Source: Fomes fomentarius
Lineage: Eukaryota; Basidiomycota; Agaricomycetes; Polyporales; Polyporaceae
Assembly (NCBI GenBank): GCA_022606135.1
Contig: JABYQN010000005.1
Location: forward strand, 3,078,998 to 3,142,997
Length of the DNA stretch: 64,000 nt
Direction of reading: 5' to 3'
Shown: positions 19,401 to 31,216 of the stretch, piece by piece
Position numbering within the stretch: position 1 is the stretch's first letter
How the letters are laid out: each line of letters begins with the position of its first letter
Translations under genes and position numbers: made by a program
The notes under the pieces: generated by a model
What the model was told of the DNA's origin: nothing
The model's input: the letters and a program-made list of their open reading frames with translations, nothing else
Database searches by the model: none

Positions 19401-20797
19401 GCCTTCGTCGCCCGTGGGCGTGCACCTCATCGAGGTTCCGAGTTCGTCGTCACTGGTGCCCTCAATCAAGACGGAGAGGAAGCTCCCGGCTACTCGCTGT
19501 GGCTGCGCTTTGTGCCCTCTCACTACAACACCTACAACATATACTTCACAGGAAGAGTCGACAACGACGGTGCTGTCTTCTCCGGGAGCTGGGGTACATC
19601 CCAACACGACATGCCCTTCACGTTCGAGTTCCGGCGCATACCCGCAGAGGTCATCGTCTGCCGTCCGTCTGCTGATACGTTCAGGAACAACCGTGCTGCA
19701 GCTCTATGGTCTTTCGCCCTGACCACTGTGCATGCCCAGGTCCTGCGCGGCATGCGCTCGACGCGCGTGCTTGCACAGCGCAGGAGAAAGAAGCGGGAAT
19801 GGGAGGCGTTCGTGGCCGGGGAGCCGCTTGATGCTTGCGAGTTGTTCCGCACGACAACGTTCGCTGACGCGTGCTACTACTACGCGACGCTGCTGCATCG
19901 GATCCGGAACGTGGTTCACAAGTGCGCCAACACCCACTTATTTTTTTTTTTTTCATTGTCGCCCGCTGCTGTGCATTGATGTGAATGTGATGTTCCACCA
20001 GCTGCTTTTGCGATCACTGCGGACAGGTGATCACCGGGGCAAGAGTTCTCTGCCTGGAGTGCGGTGTAGACAACACGATCGACGTGTGCGACGACGCCAT
20101 GTGCGTCGAGGCCGTCATCGCCGTCGATGGGCTTTCCGATCCGCATCTCCCGACACACGACGTGGTGAAGATACGCGGACCGGTGCAGACCCGGGAAATC
20201 GGACGTGTGCTCAAGACGAGCAAGGCCGCGTTGGCGAGGGCGCGGAGTCTGTTGGATACCGCGCTGTCCTTGGAAACGCCTTCTGTGCCACTCATGCCAC
20301 ATCTTCATCGACATCCCGGGACCGGGACCGGGACGCACGGCGGTGGGCTCGGTGCGGAGCGAGTCCGGTCATACGGTCCGAGCACTCGTCTGCGCTGTAT
20401 CCGCTGCTTCAAGGCTATTCGATACCCGTGTTGGTTCTGCTCCGAGTGTCAGGGTGAGCTGGTACTGCTCTACTCGGCTAGTAGCTCGCTAAGCTAAGCT
20501 GTTGACAGATCCCGTATTCGTCTGCCCCACATGCGACGGCTCGGGGGGATCAAGAAAGGGTGCCACCTTCCGGAGCATAAGCTGGTGCGCTGTTTGCGGC
20601 GAGTCAGCGCAGTTGGCACAGCCGGGCACGGAACGGGCGGCGAGGCGAGGATTGAGCACTTGGAGATGGGGATGCTTGCCCTTGAGCGTCGGTTCGAGTC
20701 GTTTGAACAACGGTTGGACGAGAGGTTGACACGGATGGAGGGTCTGTTACAGCGTATTGTCACTCAGCCTCAGCCTGGTTCACTACGTAATCGATGA
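16414..20797 (+). CDS. Large EF-hand / double zinc-finger / coiled-coil protein, paralog A
   Basis: I do not recognise a named family. Exons inferred: 16414-16934, 17012-17756, 17815-17841, 17908-18173, 18236-18267, then further exons to 20797. In order: a helical N-terminus with a hydrophobic segment and ELNSKRRESDEKI; a helical block with ANACDVYAKKRLL; an EF-hand-like loop (DVDATGFVTVAS) lacking the usual Glu at position 12; WVLYWAIG; helices; a beta-rich block (IYFTGRVDNDG, SGSWGT); a ZZ-like finger (CDHC, CLEC, CDDAMC); a second cysteine module (CIRC, CWFCSEC, CPTC); and a coiled coil. The coiled coil is out of frame by one base after a run of six Gs (20543-20548); read literally the protein stops at 20729. 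Gene B is a divergent tail-to-tail paralog. Confidence 0.75.
16935..17011 (+). other. GC-AG intron in paralog A
   Basis: The reading PLQR/LETVRD is continuous only if the intron begins with GCAAGC after CAAAG and ends CCTCAG. Paralog B has an intron at the homologous place and the same phase with GTACGT, so a GT to GC donor change in A is the simplest explanation. Confidence 0.65.
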
Positions 20798-21043
20798 AGG
20801 CCGTCATCATGATACAGTTCGCGCCAGGTCTCAACTTCATCACGTCTTGTGGAGCGATAGGCTGTCAGCGAGCGAGGGTAGTAGACTCGCAGCACATTCC
20901 CCAGAAAGCTCGAACTCACCCGAAAGGTCAACTCTGTACTTATACTGTGTAGCGCTCGGGCTGTAATAGTCAAGTGTAAGAAGTATAGAGTCTATCCCTA
21001 GTGTCCACACAAGGCGGAAATAAACGCAACACATCAAACTAGT
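20798..21043. other. Convergent intergenic spacer of the paralog pair
   Basis: Only about 250 bp separate the two stop codons, so the 3' ends and terminators of both transcripts must lie here and may overlap. No palindrome or further gene was seen. Confidence 0.6.
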
Positions 21044-24000
21044 CTAAGGCGAATCGGTCAACGTCCATCCTCGCGGCGAAGCAGACATGGGCGTCGGGGG
21101 CAGCGTCAGATGCCCGAACTCACTCGAAGCCGACGACGCATTCATGGACCGTGCCCTCCTCGAGCTCGCCAGCTTCCTCGACCGGGCCCACATCAAGTCC
21201 AGTATTCTCTCCATCCGAGCCAGCTTGTCGTCCATCGAGCCCATGCGCGTGTCGAGGACCCCGAAGCGCCTGTCCATGGTGCCGAACCGGGCATCCATGC
21301 CGTCAAAACGGTGCTCGATGCCTGCGAGGCGGCCTTCGACAGCCTCGAGGCGCTGCTCGATGCTGACGGGGCCGTAGTGGACTTGGTCCTGGCAGCGGAC
21401 GAGCGGGTGGAGCTTGTCGTGCGTGCCGACGGTGAGTGCGCCCTTGGCGTCGCATGCGAGGCAAATGAAGACGTCGTCTGAGCAGTTGAGAGAGAACGTG
21501 AGCTTTCCGAGTGAACAGCAGCAGCAGAAGAAGAAGAAGAAGAAGGAGGAGGAAAGGTGGGAAGGCAGGTGACGTACCGTGACAGGTGATGCAGTACCAA
21601 CAGGGCTTCGACACTCGCTGCCTGCATGTAGCGCAGGAGAGCTTCGCCTGGACGATCTTGGCGGTGCGACTGTGCTTGTACACGTCCGGGCTTCGCGTCG
21701 ACGACCGCTCGTCCTCCAGCAGATCTGCGATGTCGCTGAACGTCGCGCGCGCCTTCTTGAGTGCGGCGCGTGCTGCGCGGTCCATCTTCCCGAACTCGCG
21801 CAGGTGCATCATCGTGCGCACCTTGAAGACAGCGTGTCCGGGCACGTGTGGAGCGGAGAGGTCGGTGCGCTTTTCTGGGTCGACTTGGCTGGTGCGACAG
21901 CGCGGATCGTCGCAGAGGTTCACTGTCTTCGTGGAGTCGCAGTCAAGGCAGATGATGCGGGGCCCGATGATCGTGCTCTCGCAATGGTCGCACGCGACGT
22001 CGCTGGAACGCGTACGTCAAGATCAAGATCAGGAAGTCAGCTAGTTGAAGGAAGGAAATAGTCTTACAGATGGATTGGCGTCGTCCTGAGCTCGTAGTCG
22101 TACCGAGTCTCATATAACCTCGCATCGGCCGCAGTGAGTGTCTGCCTGATCCTGGCAAGCTCCCACTGTTCGTGCTCGTTGAGGTCGGCGTAGTTGAGAC
22201 GGATGAGGAGCTCGATGTACCGTTTCCGGTTATCCCTTCTCTTCCTGAAGTATGACCACGTGAAGAGGTGCATGCCGACGATCTCCTCCACCGCCGTCAA
22301 TGCGTACCTCCACAACGCGCGTGCTCTGTTCACCCGGAACTCCATCGGATCAGGGCGGCAGCTCATGAGCGACGCCGGCAGGCGCTTCAAGATGAACCGG
22401 TTTCCTGTTGTATCGCTGGCCGCGGTGGACTCGCTATCAGCGTCTGACGCATCCATGCTGTGCTCGGAGAGCGCATCCGGCGTGGTGCCCCAGACGCCGG
22501 CGAGAGTGGCACCGTCGTCGTGGATGAAACCGCGGAAGTAGAGAGGGTCGAAGCGGGCAGCGTATCGGATCGTGAAAGTGAAGCAGACACGGCCCTCGGA
22601 GACTACTCTGTGCTCCCCGGACAGAGTAAATGCTGTGCCATTCGGTGTGCTGGAGGAGGCCTCAAAGTGGGCCACGTCTGTCGCGTGGATGTGCAGTGAC
22701 ATCATGGGCTGACATGGATAGATGTCTCCCATGGAGAGGAAGCCACACCACGAGCCTAGGCTGACGAAGATGAGTTAGTGCGATGGGTCTCGGATACTCG
22801 CGTGGGTGATGTACCCACATGACTCTAAGAGGCTTCCTCGACGTTTTGTCTAGCTCTGTTGGGGAGAAGCCAGGGGCATCGTAGCCAGAGGGATCAAATA
22901 GGTCATCGCTGTCCAGAGGGTAATTCAAGACATTCTCGGGTTTGATATTTTCAGCCTCTTCGTCCTCGTTGTAGATACAATCCGGGAACTGCAAATCGCG
23001 ACGCCATAGCCCGTCCGAGTGGCGCCAGTGCTCGAACTGTGCTGGTCGGTTATCTGGGTCCCGTACGAGGTGCATGAGGAACTCACCAAACCGCAAGCGA
23101 AGTTCTTGAACTGCTGCCGTGGGTCTAGCTTCTGCTGGCGGAAGATATCTACCCCGCGGCGTGCGAAAGGGAATGAGAGAGATGAATTCCGGACATTGCA
23201 CAAAAGCGCCTACCCTGGAGGTCCTTGTAACGGAAGTCGACCGCTTGCAGAACCCATCCGATTGTGTCTGCGGCGTCCCACAGTTCGTCCTTGTGAATGA
23301 CCTTCGTCCGGGCCAGTCGCATGACCTCGTAGTCCTTCTTCAGCAGAAGGTATAGCATAGGGAACACGTACTGTAACCCAGACTCAGTCAGCCATCAATT
23401 ACGATATAGTCTCTCTCACGAGATTCGCAAACCTTTTCGATCCGGCCAGGACCAGTGACCAGCACGAGCGTGTCCATTGCGTCAATGTCATACCTCACCG
23501 TTTCCAGGCCCTCGCGCAAACGACGCTCCTCATCGTCGATGTAGCTCTGGAATTTGTCTCGCAAACCTTCCGGAGGGTAGTAGGGGTCTATCGCCGTCGT
23601 GAGCTCCGAGATGCCTGTCCAGACTGTGTGCAGGTAGGTGTCGACCGAACTGCGCACGGCGGGGTGGATGAACTCTTTGATCGCGAACATCTTGGCGAAC
23701 AGTTGATGGATCCTGTCACGGTAGATAGTCGCTGTGTACTGCCAGCCTAGCAAGGAAGCTCAACGGATGTCGTCAATTGGGGGAAGGACGTGGATGCGAC
23801 CCACCGATTGCCCAATACGCTAGCCAATGTAACAGACTGACGGCCATAGCCATGATGAGCGAAGTCATAGATGCATATGCATATGGAGGATAGTCGCACC
23901 TCCAGTCTCTTGGACGAGAAGTCGTCAGGTCGTTCGCTTCCGTGACAGTGATGAAGTTGGACGCATCGTCGTCGAACGCCTCGACGATGGGCTGCAACCG

Positions 24001-25924
24001 AGTGACGTTGATCCATTCCAACGCCCACTCGTCGTGCTGCTTGATGCGCGGTGTTTCGAGACTGTCGTTGCGTTTCTGTTCCTCCATCCGCTCTCGGAAG
24101 TAGTCGCGGAGCGCGAGGACGAAATGCCGTGCCTTTGTACTTCCCCTCCATCCCTGGTGGGGTTTGGCATAGTTGTGTCAGGAATCCAAGGTTGCTCGAA
24201 TTTACGGTACATTCGGTGCTTACCATCTCCTTCCAGATTGCATGTAGGTCCTGTCAAGGATCCTGATGAATAAGTGCGGAAGGGATGGAACGACATAGGG
24301 GACGTACTGGGTCAATTATTCGGTCATGAGGGCCACCCGTGATCGCGTCGATGATCCTGTCACCCTCTCTATGGACGACACGCGACAGCTCGTCGACGAC
24401 GAGCCTCCGCTGCATGTCAAACTTGCGCGTGAACGTCTCGGTGTTTCTCTCCACAGCCACTTCGACGTCCTCCCGCAGCTCCAACCGGAGCTCGTCGATG
24501 TCCGCGCCAACTTCGCGCCGGACACGCGCGCCGTTCACGTCGACCGCGCCGTCCGTACCGCGGTAGAGATCGACGAGCTCCCGCAGGGCGCGGTCGTTTT
24601 CGATGATCGCTTGCGCACCACCCTTGTCCTTGACGCGCGCCACCATTTCCTTCTGCTCCGGAGGCACTGCGGTCTGGAAGTACTGCATCATCATGTCCAT
24701 CCTGAACGCGCGTTCGCGTATGTACGCGTACACCCAGAGCTCGTCAGCAGTCTGCACCTAACCACAACCACAAGAAACCGGGGGAAAAAACACAGCGCAC
24801 CGTTCATGCACCCGCCTGGTCATCGCTCCGAGATCGTCGAGCTTCGTGTGGGCCTTGTCCACGCCCAGCCCCACGTGCATGGAGAGCGCGAACTCGAACT
24901 CTGAGCGCCGTCTCTGGAAGTGGCCCGCGAACCTGGATAGGGTGTATTCCCACTTGGCGCCTGTGAGGATCTTGACGACGACCTTTTTCTTGAGGTACGC
25001 GTCGCAGGCGTTTGCGCACTTCTTGATGTCCGTGGCGGTCGCGTCGACGAGGTCCTGTATGCGCGCCTTGATCGATATGCCGTCTGGACCGATTTCTTCC
25101 TCGCCCTTGATGGTACGGAGCCTAGACGTGGGGTGATATGGTTCAGGTTCAGGTTCAGGTTCAGGTTCAGGACGAGGAAGAGGGGAGGGCGAACGAGGTA
25201 CGTACCGTACAAGAACGGCCATCATGTCTCTCATCTCTCCGTAGATGGCGAGGATCCTCTTGTCGTTCTCTCTTCGCTTGAGCTCGAGCTCGTAGATCGC
25301 CCTGAAGGCAAGGATGGCGACTTCATCATTCGGGGCTCCGTCAATACGTACGTAGTCTCCGAGAGCTCATGGCAGTGCGCGCGCGTACCTCCCGCGAACG
25401 GATGAAGCTGTCCGACTTTCTCGAGAGCCTTGAGAAGCTGCGGGGTGCTGTCGAAGAAATCGTTCGTGTTGGTGGCGATGCTTTGCACGGAACATGAAGG
25501 CATGTCGCTGGTGTTCAACATCAGGTTCGACGCGCCGTCCATCCTCTCCGAGTTCTCCCGCATTGTGTTCAGTCTCTTGTCTAGATCGCAGGGCAGGGGG
25601 GGGGTAGGGGGTGTCGGTTTTGAGTGCATGCCTACACACGAACGACTTGGCGTACGCACCTGGGTCGGTCTTCTCTTGCAGTCTGCTCGCCAAGAGGCTG
25701 TCGTGCTTCTCAGCAATTTGCTTCCAGACTTCATGATGCTCCGCTATGGTCGATTTCGTCCCAGATGATTCGTTCCAAAGCGCAGAAGAGTTTGCCTCCT
25801 CCGGCTCCGGAAATTCGTATGCAGGAGGGTTTCCAGAGGGTGAGGGCATGGACAGTGTTGCAGCAGAGCCGTTTGCATCGAAGGTTGAGTTAGGGGCTAG
25901 GGTGCGTTCAGCCACGGAGGCCAT
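21044..25924 (-). CDS. Large EF-hand / double zinc-finger / coiled-coil protein, paralog B
   Basis: The gene starts with ATG at 25924. After a disordered N-terminus come ALEKVGQLHPFAG, a helical region with ELELKRRENDKRI, ANACDAYLKKKVV, and a 27-nt microexon (24250-24224) encoding DLHAIWKEM. A complete EF-hand loop follows (DDDASNFITVTE), then LLHWLAYWAIG, more helices (KVIHKDELWDAADTIGWVL), the beta-rich block (LYFRGFIHDDG, LAGVWGT), a ZZ-like finger (CDHC, CLDC, CDDPRC), a second cysteine module (CATC, CWYCITC, CLAC) and a C-terminal coiled coil. The coiled coil is made of seven-residue repeats of the form (F/L)xx(M/I/V)(D/E)xR, such as FGTMDRR and FGVLDTR. No enzymatic motif was seen; calcium-responsive scaffolding is only a guess. 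Confidence 0.8.
25139..25170. repeat. (GGTTCA)n hexanucleotide microsatellite in an intron
   Basis: About five tandem copies of the hexamer lie in the paralog B intron that corresponds to the GC-AG intron of paralog A. It should be length-variable between strains. Confidence 0.9.
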
Positions 25925-26799
25925 GGTCGATGTAGTGCGGACGAGAACTTACACGCGTGGCGAGTGGACGACCCCTCCCCCTATAAGTTGCTTTTCGAGT
26001 GATTGATTAAGCCTGGGATGTCAATCCGAGTCGATCATATGCATATGTAAAGACTGTCACGGAACCGACTGTCACGATCGTCACCACTATCTAGGATGAA
26101 TATGTTAGCCTCCTCCAATGAATCCCCGAAGGCTGTACTTACTGTACTTAAGCTGGTAGACGAATCGCGTGCCATCTTTCGGTCTCGACTCAGGCTCCGA
26201 AGGCACAGAAGTGAGTGCTGGACTGGATGCGAGACGAACAACAGATTACTACAGGCGTTCACTTGGGCGCTGACAAGGTTGACGTTGGAATCTGCCAAGG
26301 AGGAGTTAGGTCGAACGCGGGTTGCGTATATGTCTATATTCTATGCAGATATTTGCTCGATGTCGACCTTGAAGCGATACAACGTGTGAACGGTTGCTAG
26401 ATTGAAAGCCAAAGTGGATGATGAGCTGGCATCCGTGAACTCCGGGACTCGGATAGTATACCACGTGGCTTTGCATGATGAACGCCACCATCTCATGAGT
26501 CGCTCGAATATGACATCGGTTGACAATGTATCTCTCGGAGGAGAAAGCAACTTGAAGCTGTGTAGAGTTCACCGTGACGATAGCAGGGAGGAGGTAGTAC
26601 GAGGTAGTTCGGGGCGGAGACGAAGTTGCACAGCCACCCAACGCTAGTATGTAGTGCTGATCTCGGTGCCTAGGCCCTAGATGATGATCTGCTTGCATCT
26701 GGGTCCGCTCTCAAGAACATAAATTGCATTCACCCTGTCCACTATTTGAGCCACTCTATCGGGCCGAACGTAGCGACAACCACTGGTCGCCGAGGCTCT
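25925..26799. other. Intergenic, nothing recognised
   Basis: The stretch carries the paralog B promoter and the 3' flank of the aminotransferase gene. Short open frames lack conserved features or ATG starts. Confidence 0.5.
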
Positions 26800-28357
26800 T
26801 CACTCGCAAGGCACAGACCAACCTTCCCACTCGAATCTTCCCTCTTGGATATCCGTGAGCCGCTCACGCAGCGCCTTACTCACAGGTCCGTAGCCCTCCT
26901 CGAAGGTAGGAAGCACAACGTCCTTCCCTGCCCACGCAACCCGTCCAATGGGAGCAACAACCACCGCGGTTCCGACTGCAAAGACTTCCAGAACACGCCC
27001 TTCGGCAACCCAAGCATCGAGCTCAGGCATAGTGAGAGTGCGCTCAGCGGGGTGCAAGCGTGTTTCTTTCGACAGGCCGGGTAGGACCATGCGAGATGGA
27101 TGTGCGGCGGCGAGGGCGAGGATCGAGTCGCGGGTCACTCCAGGGAGGATAGTGCCGTCGAGCGGCGGTGTGAACAGGTCAAACCCTATCATATGTCATC
27201 CGTCAATCCTCCGCGGAAAGGTACCCAGACGAGATACCACTTGACACAGTGTCACATTGACGTACCTCCATCATCACGCTTCAAGACTACAAAGAAGTTC
27301 ATCACCCCCGCCTCCGTGATCTTGTCGCCGAATAACCACAGGTTCATGTCGTACCCAGCAGATAGAGCGGCTTGGTGGTGTTGGAGCGTCGGGCCGTAGT
27401 TGACTGCGATCTTGTATTCGCCGGTTCCACCCGGCCAGGCGCGGACAGCGTCTTCTGTGGTGGCGAGGAGCGAGAGCGGGCGCGCCGAGCTGAAGTATGG
27501 TCCAGAGGGCGTGCACATCACCCATAGGAGCGCACTATCCGATATCGCGAAGTTCACAGCTAGGTTGGGCAGTATACCAAGTACGTGACCCCTCATCAAC
27601 CAGGTACACCACACACCAAGTGGACTCACTGTGCTTCGTCCCGATAATCATCGGGCGTAGGTATAAGCTATATCCTTTGGCAGTAGGCACCCAGCGCTTG
27701 TCGATCATCACCAACTGCTTGATAAGTTTCAGTAGCTCAGCCGGGTTGAATTCCTGTAGGTTATGCGGTTAACAAACAGAGACGCTGTACCCAGAGATAC
27801 TCTCTACGTACAGGAAGCGCCACACGTGCTGCGGATCGGGCAAAACGCGCCATGTTCATCTCGGGACGAAAGAGTCTTGGTACTCCATCTGGCCCCATGT
27901 ATGCCTTCGAACACCGCGAGTTGGTCGGCGGAGATGAGGCAGTCACCACGCTGGAGCGAGCTCACTTTCATCCCTTCGAGGGCATTCGTCGCCACCTGGA
28001 GGCACGAAGAAGCTGGCATGAGGGTGAAGGGACCGTAGGGTTTGATCTGAGGTGCAGACCATCCTTGTACTGGCTCATAGGCAGCAACAATCATATAGTC
28101 GGACATCACCTAGAGCGACACCAGATCAACAAACGTAAGAATATCCTTCTGGGGGCCGAGAAAGTTAGTATACCTTCCCAAGACCTCCAGAGGCAAGGTC
28201 TGCGAGGGTCACTGCCGGTTTGGGGTCTGTGACCAAGGTGACGACGACCTTCGATGCCTACCCAGTAATGCAGAGTCAGGGCATTGAGAGGCGAGAGAAG
28301 AGGAAGGCGCACATCAAGATCTGCCCGATGGTGCTGCTGGTCTGTACTGGACGACAT
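26800..28357 (-). CDS. Branched-chain amino acid aminotransferase (fold-type IV PLP enzyme)
   Basis: The first exon starts with ATG at 28357 (MSSSTDQQHHRADL). Later exons encode PQIKPYGPFTLMPASSCLQV, then YMGPDGVPRLFRPEMNMARF, EFNPAELLKLIKQLV, and a long exon with PSGPYFSS, EYKIAVNYGPTLQ (the PLP Schiff-base Lys is the K), TEAGVMNFFVVLK, and finally LDGTILPGVTRDS and AVGTAVVVAPIG, the cofactor phosphate-binding region. It would transfer the amino group between Leu, Ile or Val and 2-oxoglutarate in branched-chain amino acid synthesis or breakdown. No clear mitochondrial presequence is present, suggesting the cytosolic form. About five short introns are required, with stop at 26800. Confidence 0.9.
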
Positions 28358-29509
28358 AGCAATCTGGGAGCGCACCTTGGTGTAGTATATCAGGACCCTC
28401 ACTGGAAAGCCCTTAAGTATACTATCTCTCAGCGTCCAGATTGGATGCGATAAGCGGATCTTGAGCTGAGGTGAGTCATGTTCTTACGCCGTAGGAAACA
28501 TTGCGGTCGTCTGTCACCGTTGTATATCCGACTCGGACATCCACAGCGGTGGACGTCGCGCTCTCGACAGACGCACAGCGCCGCCGTGAACAATGGTCTT
28601 ACTTATCATCTGCCGAGGCGTGTCAGCACTCCAGCAACATCCAGACGTTATATGCACGCATCGATAGAACACTTACAGCCTGAGCTCGAGACCCGCAATC
28701 AGTGAATGTTGCGTCTTGTTCAAAGTGTGCCCACTGGCGTCAACTCATCTGTCTGAAGTGGCTCGAGTAAGTCAGTCCAGTTGTTTTGATCTCCCAATGC
28801 ATAACTGTGAATAGACAGCACGCTGTGGGAGGAGTTGGACAAGTGAAATCCTTCTAAACGCTTCAGGCTCCGGTTTCTAGCGCCGTGGGAAATATGCGTA
28901 AGCGTTGTCGTTGACTCTAATATCAACTTCAAGAAGAACAATCAGGTTACGATCGCACGCACACCCTAGTACTAGTGACACCACCAGTGTACGTGTATTT
29001 TTATTGCTGGCATATGTACTCATACAGTTGGCACAGCGCTCAGAACCATTTATAGATTGCAGTTCTCGGCAGATCCTTGCGGCTTGATCTCGCGCAATGG
29101 CGTTACCAATACACTAGAACATCTCTTCGTGCACACTGCCTCTTGATAGTATGATACACGCATGCAGTACAACCATACGGAGAAGTCACGAAGGTCGAGT
29201 GCGTGACCGACTGCGGGCCAGTGATGAGATGGCAACTGCCAGTTCAATATCTGATGGGCGCGCAGAGTCAGTCAAAGTTTTAGTGCACCACCGTGACCAC
29301 GCCTTCTCCCGGGCGCAAAACTCATCCAATCGCCGCCCGCTGGTCCACTTTGTCATTGTCGGAGAATCACGACGCCAACGCTCCGTCTCCTCTTTGACGG
29401 CGATGACAGGGCCGAGAAAAGTATGTAGACGGCCCCAAGATCCACTGACCGCAGACGCACACTCTGTTCCCGACACTGACCATCCCTAGTCACCCGCCTG
29501 TTGTTCGCA
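28358..29509. other. Intergenic, nothing recognised
   Basis: This 1.1-kb stretch lies between divergent genes (aminotransferase and membrane protein) and presumably contains both promoters. Open frames here start at non-ATG codons or lack any recognisable motif. Confidence 0.5.
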
Positions 29510-30919
29510 ATGGTCGCGTTCATTCCCCTCGACAAGGCATACCTTACAGCTATCTGGCTCGAGACGCTGTTCTATGGTACGTTCCGATGACATCTATGTC
29601 GTTTTGAACGGAACGCGAGTCGAGCTACTAATCAACCTTGTCCCTGTAGGCATTAACATCTGTCTGTTCAGCTCCTATGTCTACATTCTACGCTTCCGCC
29701 ACACGCGAAAGATCACGCCGATCATCTTCTGGGTAGCCGTGCTCATGTTCTGCTTCGCCACCATCCACGTCTCGCTCGGCTTCTGTCGCCTCATCTGGGG
29801 CTTCATCGACCTCCGCGACATGCCTGGAGGACCGGGCGCGTACTTCTCTGACGTGTCGACCCCGCCGAACGTAGCAAAGGTCACAATTCACTCCCTGAAC
29901 TCGATCTTGGGTGACAGTATCGTCGTAAGTGGCACTTCTCGGCTATGTCGTCGCCAGATTCCGAGGTAGAGATTGAGCTCGATCGCAGGTGTGGCGGTGC
30001 TGGCACGTATGGGGCGGGAATTGGAAGGTCTGTGTCGTACCCATCTTGTTGATTTGCGCCTCAGCAGGTGAGTGTGGGCAGAATCTGAGCCTTGTCTGGA
30101 GCCCTCATCGCTCTTCCGATAGTATGCGGCTTCTCTCAAGCCATCATCTTCGCGCAGGCGAAGACGGTGCACAGTGCGTTTGCGGATGTGCGTCATTCCC
30201 TGGTCGGGATCAAGGTTTACTATGCCTTCTGATACGCATTCTATATTGCAGGAACTTGAGCGGTGGAATGGCTCATTGTTCTCACTGTCGCTGGTCACGA
30301 ACGTCGTGGTGACTACCTTGATTGCGGCTCGTATTTGGTACGTCGCCTCACTTGCCACGCTTGATGTCCTGACTGACACCGCAAGAAAAGGTTTACGACG
30401 CGTGAAACGAAGGAATTCAAAGTCTCGTCCTCGTTCCGCTACACTAAGGTCCTCGTCCTGATCATCGAATCCGCGATGATATACAGTGCGGCGCTCGTCG
30501 TCGAGATTACCCTCTACTTCATCGGAAGCAACGCGTTCTATATCGTCTATGACCCCATTGCACAGCTTACCGTGAGTTCGAATGGTCGTCTTCCTACAGT
30601 ACTACGATGAGCTTGATGATCTTAGGGAATTGTGCCCACGATGATCATTGTCATGTCCGTGCTCGGACTCACCTCTGGGGACCTTGAGTCCCACGCTGCC
30701 GCAACGCGACGGGAACAGGGCACCCGGCAGCTGTCGACAATGCGCTTCGACGCTGGTCGTCAGACTACAGTGCTGACCCTCGCGTCTACTCCGGGGTTGA
30801 CGATGGACACTAACACCACCTCCGCATTCTCGCACCCCACGGATGACTCGGTGCTGGATATAACAAGAGGTGGAGATATTAAGCTCGACGAGTTGGGGGG
30901 CGCAGGGCTACAGCAGTGA
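29510..30919 (+). CDS. Seven-helix membrane protein of a basidiomycete-expanded family
   Basis: ATG at 29510 (MVAFIPLDKAYLTAIWLETLFYG) is followed after a short intron by ICLFSSYVYILRF, IIFWVAVLMFCFATIHVSLG, SIVVWRCWHVW, CVVPILLICAS, SLSLVTNVVVTTLIAARIW, LVLIIESAMIYSAALV and IVPTMIIVMSVLG, giving seven hydrophobic helices. The C-terminal tail is cytosolic-like and Ser/Thr-rich, ending at 30919. The WRCWHVW segment after the third helix is typical of a large agaricomycete family of unknown function. A receptor-like role is often assumed but unproven. About five introns; the exon joins interrupt helices. Confidence 0.85.
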
Positions 30920-31216
30920 AGGTGCTCGCCGGGGTTTCTAGCTGACCTGATGTTTGTCCTATACATATTGCTTTTTTGCTTTGAATGATCTCGATGTATC
31001 TGTATGATTTCTCGATGATTTCGCACAACTTCTGGTCAAGGGAAACTATATTAGCGCTCAGCGCTAAGTAGCCGGAGGCCCGGATTGAGCCGGGCAGTTG
31101 ATGTCACTGACTACTAGGGGGTCGGAATGCCATCTCTTGCGTTTCGCTGGCTAGCATCTATGTTATTCTAAATCTCATCGCCCGTCCTCAACAAGCTCCA
31201 TTCTAGCTGAACGTTG
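30920..31216. other. Intergenic between two plus-strand genes
   Basis: An AT-rich 3' flank of the membrane-protein gene is followed by the promoter of the ABC1-type gene. No motif was identified. Confidence 0.5.

Noticed and set aside
29186..29476. 96-codon minus-strand frame upstream of the seven-helix protein
   Set aside because: It begins with GTG, not ATG, and has no recognisable feature.
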